Source: Kibdelosporangium persicum (lineage in GTDB: Bacteria > Actinomycetota > Actinomycetes > Mycobacteriales > Pseudonocardiaceae). From it: a stretch of 64,000 nucleotides of DNA. Below the pieces are notes generated by a model. That model was not told the DNA's origin. It made no database searches and was given only the letters and a program-made list of their open reading frames with translations. Every line of letters starts with the position of its first letter. Within the stretch, counting starts at the first letter, position 1. Where the stretch lies: NCBI RefSeq assembly GCF_013280595.1, contig NZ_JAAATY010000013.1, positions 62,001 to 126,000 of the forward strand, read 5' to 3'. The translations under genes and the position numbers were made by a program. Below, piece after piece: positions 60,924 through 64,000 of the stretch.

Positions 60924-61896
60924 CCTGACAGGCTGGCTGCGTGACTCCGATCCGGCGTTGCGGTGGCAGGTCGAGCGCGATCTGATCGGCGAACCGTCCG
61001 AGGTGTGGCAGGCGACGCGGACACACATCGCGACCGAGGGCTTCGGCGCCCGCCTCCTCGCCTTGCAGGATTCCGACGGGCAATGGGCGGGTGGCGCGTT
61101 CTTCCCCGCGGGCTTCCGCTCGGAGCAAGGCGCCGGACAGCCGTGGACGGCGACGACCTGGACGCTGAACCTGTTGCGGGAGTGGGGTCTTGACGCGGGC
61201 GTCCTGCGCGAACGCCGCACGGCCGAGCTTCTCGGCCGGAACAGTCGCTGGGAGTACGACGATCTGCCGTACTGGGGCGGCGAAGTCGACTGCTGCATCA
61301 ACGCCTGGACCGTCGCGAACGGACTGTGGCTCGGCGCCGATGTCACCGGCATCGTCGACTGGCTGCTGGCGCACCGGTTGCCGGACGGTGGCTGGAACTG
61401 CGACTGGGTCGAGGGGTCGACGCGGTCGTCGTTCCACTCGACGCTGAACGTGCTGAAAGGCCTACTGGCCCATGACATCGCGACCGGAGGCACGGAGGCG
61501 ACACGCGCCGCCCGGCGTTCCGGCGAGGAATACCTCCTGGAGCGTGGGCTTTTCCGTCGGCTGTCCACGGGAGAACCAGTGGCACCATGGGTGAACCACT
61601 TCGGCTACCCGTTCTTCTGGCGCTACAGCGTCCTCAACGCGGCCGACTACTTCCGCCAAGCCGCACGGTTCGACGGCACGAAGCCCGACCCGCGGATGGC
61701 TGAGGCGATCGAAATGGTCCGTGCCGCACGGCAACCGGACGGCACCTGGCTGCAAGGCGGCCGGCCAACCGGCCAGATGTGGTTCGAGGTGGACGTGCCC
61801 GCGGGAGAGCCGTCGAAGTGGCTGACTCTGGTCGGCACACGTGTGCTCACGTGGTGGAACTCCTGGTCACCGGCCACTGCGGCGCGACCCTCGTGA
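60910..61896 (+). CDS. squalene-cyclase/prenyltransferase-like alpha-barrel protein
   Basis: A 328-residue cytoplasmic protein with alternating helices typical of terpenoid cyclase-like alpha/alpha barrels; QDSDGQWAGGAFFPAG, HRLPDGGWNCDWVEGS and RQPDGTWLQGGRPTG are QW-like repeats. It lacks the DxDD motif of squalene-hopene cyclase and is half its size, so cyclase activity is unlikely. It overlaps the ArsR gene and is probably expressed with it. Its stop codon is part of the left arm of the palindromic element that follows. Function unknown. Confidence 0.7.
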   Translation: MTTSDLTGWLRDSDPALRWQVERDLIGEPSEVWQATRTHIATEGFGARLLALQDSDGQWAGGAFFPAGFRSEQGAGQPWTATTWTLNLLREWGLDAGVLRERRTAELLGRNSRWEYDDLPYWGGEVDCCINAWTVANGLWLGADVTGIVDWLLAHRLPDGGWNCDWVEGSTRSSFHSTLNVLKGLLAHDIATGGTEATRAARRSGEEYLLERGLFRRLSTGEPVAPWVNHFGYPFFWRYSVLNAADYFRQAARFDGTKPDPRMAEAIEMVRAARQPDGTWLQGGRPTGQMWFEVDVPAGEPSKWLTLVGTRVLTWWNSWSPATAARPS

Positions 61897-61937
61897 GTGT
61901 TTATCAGTGTTAGAACACGGATAAACACTCACGAGGG
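61888..61937. terminator. bidirectional terminator, palindromic repeat copy 2
   Basis: Arms 61888-61905 and 61920-61937 are exact complements of 18 nt, with an inner GTGTT/AACAC dyad. It shares the arms CTCGTGAGTGTTTATC with the element at 39427-39472; only a few central bases differ. It lies between convergent genes and includes the TGA of the upstream one. Confidence 0.88.
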
Positions 61938-61950
61938 CTGGCCTGCGCGC

Positions 61951-62862
61951 CTACTTCGGCAGTCCGTCGGCGATCGGCTCGATGAGCTTGGGCCACTGAC
62001 TTTCGTCGTCACGGACGCTCCGGCTCAGCTCCAGGTGGACGAAGTCGGCCTCGTGCTCCGCGGCCACCTTGCCTTGTTCGTTGCGAGTGCCTTCCAACCG
62101 GCCGCATTCGCGCTCCCACGAGCGGCAGGTCGCCAGGCCTTCGTCGGCCATGCCACCGGCGATCCGGCGGATCATGGCTCCGGCCTTTCCGGCGCCGGGC
62201 GAGATCACCACGTCGGTGTCCGGCAGGCTGTCGTCGTGGAACCCGTGCACCTGCACCTGCGGGATGTCCCGTTCGGCCAGATCGGTGGCCACGGCGTGGA
62301 ACGCGGAGTCGGTGCGGTGCGCGACGTCGCCGCGTTCGACCCGGCGGTGGGTGCCCGCGACCAACAACGCCGCGCCAGGCATCGCGCGGAACAGCGCCAG
62401 CCCGATCCGTTCCGTGCCCAGGTCGGAGTTCGGGTGCGGTACTTCGACGGCCACCCGCACCGGTTCGGAGAGATCGACCAGGTACAGGCCCCATGCCCGA
62501 TCGTCGGCGACCAGTGCGTACTCCCGGCCGGTCGCGGGATCTCGGCCCACGGTCAGCGTGAAGCCCAGTGGGCGTAGGGAATCGGCCAGCCGGGGCCGGT
62601 CGATGCCCCGGCCGTCCTCGATCAACGGGCGCAGCGCGGCGACGATCTCCTTGCGCTCGTCCGCGCTCGGCGGCTCATACCGCGCGTCCGGCCGCAGCGT
62701 CTCGGCGAAGCCCGCGAGCACGTCGTCGAGATCCGAAGGCGGCCGGACGACCGCCGCCGGGGCTTCGTCGTCGCCACTGATTCCCACCAGCACCCCCACT
62801 CCTGCCAGGAGCGCGACGGTGATGGCCACCAGCGGTATCCACTTGCGCGCACTGAACGTCAT
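61951..62862 (-). CDS. membrane-anchored extracellular protein, unknown function
   Basis: A 303-residue protein with a short basic start and one hydrophobic helix (WIPLVAITVALLAGVGVLVG), either an anchor or signal. The outside part contains DPATGREYALVADDRAWGLYLVD, VLLVAGTHRRVERGDVAH-like segments and a C-terminal two-cysteine stretch (ATCRSWERECGRLE). DVVISPGAGKAGAMIRRIAG resembles a Ser-based loop but no catalytic triad is clear. The ATG at 62862 is 8 nt after TAAACT and has no ribosome site, so it looks leaderless. It diverges from the sensor gene at the right edge. I do not recognise the family. Confidence 0.65.
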   Translation of the reverse strand: MTFSARKWIPLVAITVALLAGVGVLVGISGDDEAPAAVVRPPSDLDDVLAGFAETLRPDARYEPPSADERKEIVAALRPLIEDGRGIDRPRLADSLRPLGFTLTVGRDPATGREYALVADDRAWGLYLVDLSEPVRVAVEVPHPNSDLGTERIGLALFRAMPGAALLVAGTHRRVERGDVAHRTDSAFHAVATDLAERDIPQVQVHGFHDDSLPDTDVVISPGAGKAGAMIRRIAGGMADEGLATCRSWERECGRLEGTRNEQGKVAAEHEADFVHLELSRSVRDDESQWPKLIEPIADGLPK

Positions 62863-62974
62863 CGCCGCGCAGTTTAGGGGCACCAAGTGATTTCGCCGCC
62901 TTATGAACCACCGTGCGCATGAATCCGTATGCGAGGTGTGCCACCGCAGCCGACATATCGGAGTGGCGTTGAGG

Positions 62975-64000
62975 ATGTTCGACAGAAGGCGCAGGCGGAC
63001 GGATCTGGAGGGCCAGCTGGCGGAAGGCGGGTTCCCCGCCGGCGTCGGTGTGCCCTCGGCCGTGCTCGTGGGCCTGTTGGTACTGCTCGCCGGGTTCTGC
63101 GTACTGCACCTACGCGAGCCGGAGGTGTCCGCACCCCGGGCTGTCGTGGAGTCGCAGCAGGCGTTGGTGGACAGCCTGGCGAGATCCCTCGCCGCCACGG
63201 CCGCCCAGAACGTCGCGGACCTGCGCACCGCCGTCACGGTGTCCGATCCCGGGCGGGCGCCCGCGGACCTGCTCGCCGACGTGAACCAGAGCCAGCCGAA
63301 ATGGCGTGGCATGGCGGTGCTGGAGCGATCCACCCGCAAGCAGGTCGTGACCCGGGGCGAGCCGATCCCGGTCCCGGCGTCGATCACCGACTCGGCGGTC
63401 GTTCCGGTGGCCAGGCCGGACGGCACCCTCTGGATGCTCGTCACCGTGCCGATGCCCGGCGACTCGCAACGTGTGGTCATGGCGGCCACCGCGGCGGGCA
63501 TCCCCGCTGTGCCGCTTGACGCCGACCTGCGGCAAGGGCTGGTGCTGGCCAACCAGGAGGACAAGATCGTCGACTCCCGGGGCACGGTGCCGAAGGTCGA
63601 GGACACGGCCGCCCAGTCGCTGCTCGGCAGCGCGGCCGCGGCGGCGAGCACCGGGCAGACCGGCGCTTACGTGGGCGAACCCGGGCTGGAGCCCGGTGGG
63701 CCGGATTCGGCGCGGGAACGTGCCGTGGTCGTGGCCTACGCCCCCGTGGGGACCGGCGAGCTCGGCCTGTCCCTGCTGTCGGTGGCCCGTGCGCCCGTGG
63801 CCGAGGCCGGGCCCGCCCAGCAGGGAATCCGGCCGGCGCTCGCCTTGGTCGTGGTCGCGCTGCTCGGGTTCGGCCTGATCCGCGCGACGCTCGTCGGTCC
63901 GGTACGGCGACTGCGGTCGGACGCGTTGCAGGTCGCGAGCGGCGATCTGAAGCACCCGGTCCGGCTCCCGCATTCGGCGGAGACCCGCCGGATCGCCGCG
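62975..64000 (+). CDS. membrane sensor protein with HAMP domain, N-terminal part
   Basis: The frame is open to the right edge (342 residues seen). A first membrane helix (AVLVGLLVLLAGFCVL, about 28-45) is followed by an extracellular domain of about 230 residues of Cache-like sensor type, a second helix (PALALVVVALLGFGLI, near 290-306), and a HAMP linker (GPVRRLRSDALQVASGDLKH). A histidine kinase, diguanylate cyclase or chemoreceptor output would follow outside the window. Start: ATG 62975; GTG 62963 in frame is possible. The extracellular part starts with a helix (VESQQALVDSLARSLAATAA) usual in such sensors. Confidence 0.82.
   Translation, partial: MFDRRRRRTDLEGQLAEGGFPAGVGVPSAVLVGLLVLLAGFCVLHLREPEVSAPRAVVESQQALVDSLARSLAATAAQNVADLRTAVTVSDPGRAPADLLADVNQSQPKWRGMAVLERSTRKQVVTRGEPIPVPASITDSAVVPVARPDGTLWMLVTVPMPGDSQRVVMAATAAGIPAVPLDADLRQGLVLANQEDKIVDSRGTVPKVEDTAAQSLLGSAAAAASTGQTGAYVGEPGLEPGGPDSARERAVVVAYAPVGTGELGLSLLSVARAPVAEAGPAQQGIRPALALVVVALLGFGLIRATLVGPVRRLRSDALQVASGDLKHPVRLPHSAETRRIAA

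Overview
The window is high-GC DNA with GTG starts, many 1-8 nt start/stop overlaps, Tat and lipoprotein signals, membrane-anchored Ser/Thr kinases, and several genes that look leaderless (a -10-like box 6-8 nt before the start codon). That style, together with a perfect CebR/CelR-type operator, fits an actinobacterium; Pseudonocardiales is my best guess, from gene content only. I see no rRNA, tRNA, CRISPR array, integrase or insertion sequence.

Left part (1-12 kb): the start of a GH106-like glycoside hydrolase coupled to an MFS sugar transporter, a PhoD phosphatase, and a minus-strand operon with a DeoR regulator upstream. That operon encodes two FGGY kinases, a D-2-hydroxyacid dehydrogenase, a histidine phosphatase and a XylFGH-like ABC transporter. 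From 12 to 21 kb come an oligopeptide ABC transporter, a gamma-glutamyltransferase with a divergent LysR regulator, and a secreted V8-like peptidase. From 21 to 25 kb come small secreted proteins, a cytochrome P450 and a CAP-family protein.

Centre (24.7-39.5 kb): an L-rhamnose utilisation locus. A LacI regulator sits between a secreted beta-helix protein and a plus-strand operon. The operon holds an ABC importer (rhaT, rhaP, rhaQ, rhaS), mutarotase rhaM, isomerase rhaI, a secreted BNR_4 beta-propeller that keeps a lyase-like His/His/Tyr/Arg set, the bifunctional aldolase/dehydrogenase rhaEW, an isomerase-like gene and kinase rhaB. Five sites close to TGAWWCGTWTCA connect this locus to the MFS/GH operon 25 kb away. 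The genes together suggest extracellular release of L-rhamnose from a plant or algal polysaccharide, import, and breakdown to DHAP and lactate.

Right part (39.5-64 kb): two membrane Ser/Thr kinases, an EF-G paralogue behind a 24-codon leader peptide with hairpins, a membrane STAND-like ATPase with TPR-like repeats, an FN3 protein, and a CaCA cation exchanger. Then come a PaoABC-like molybdenum hydroxylase, a GH5_8 mannanase with FN3 and CBM2 under a CebR box, and a solitary kynureninase. The last stretch has a metallo-beta-lactamase-fold protein lacking its metal motif, a very short P450 opposite an ArsR regulator, a cyclase-like protein, and the start of a HAMP sensor. Perfect hairpins close most convergent gene pairs; two of them (39.4 and 61.9 kb) are copies of one 46-bp palindromic element that contains the upstream gene's stop codon.
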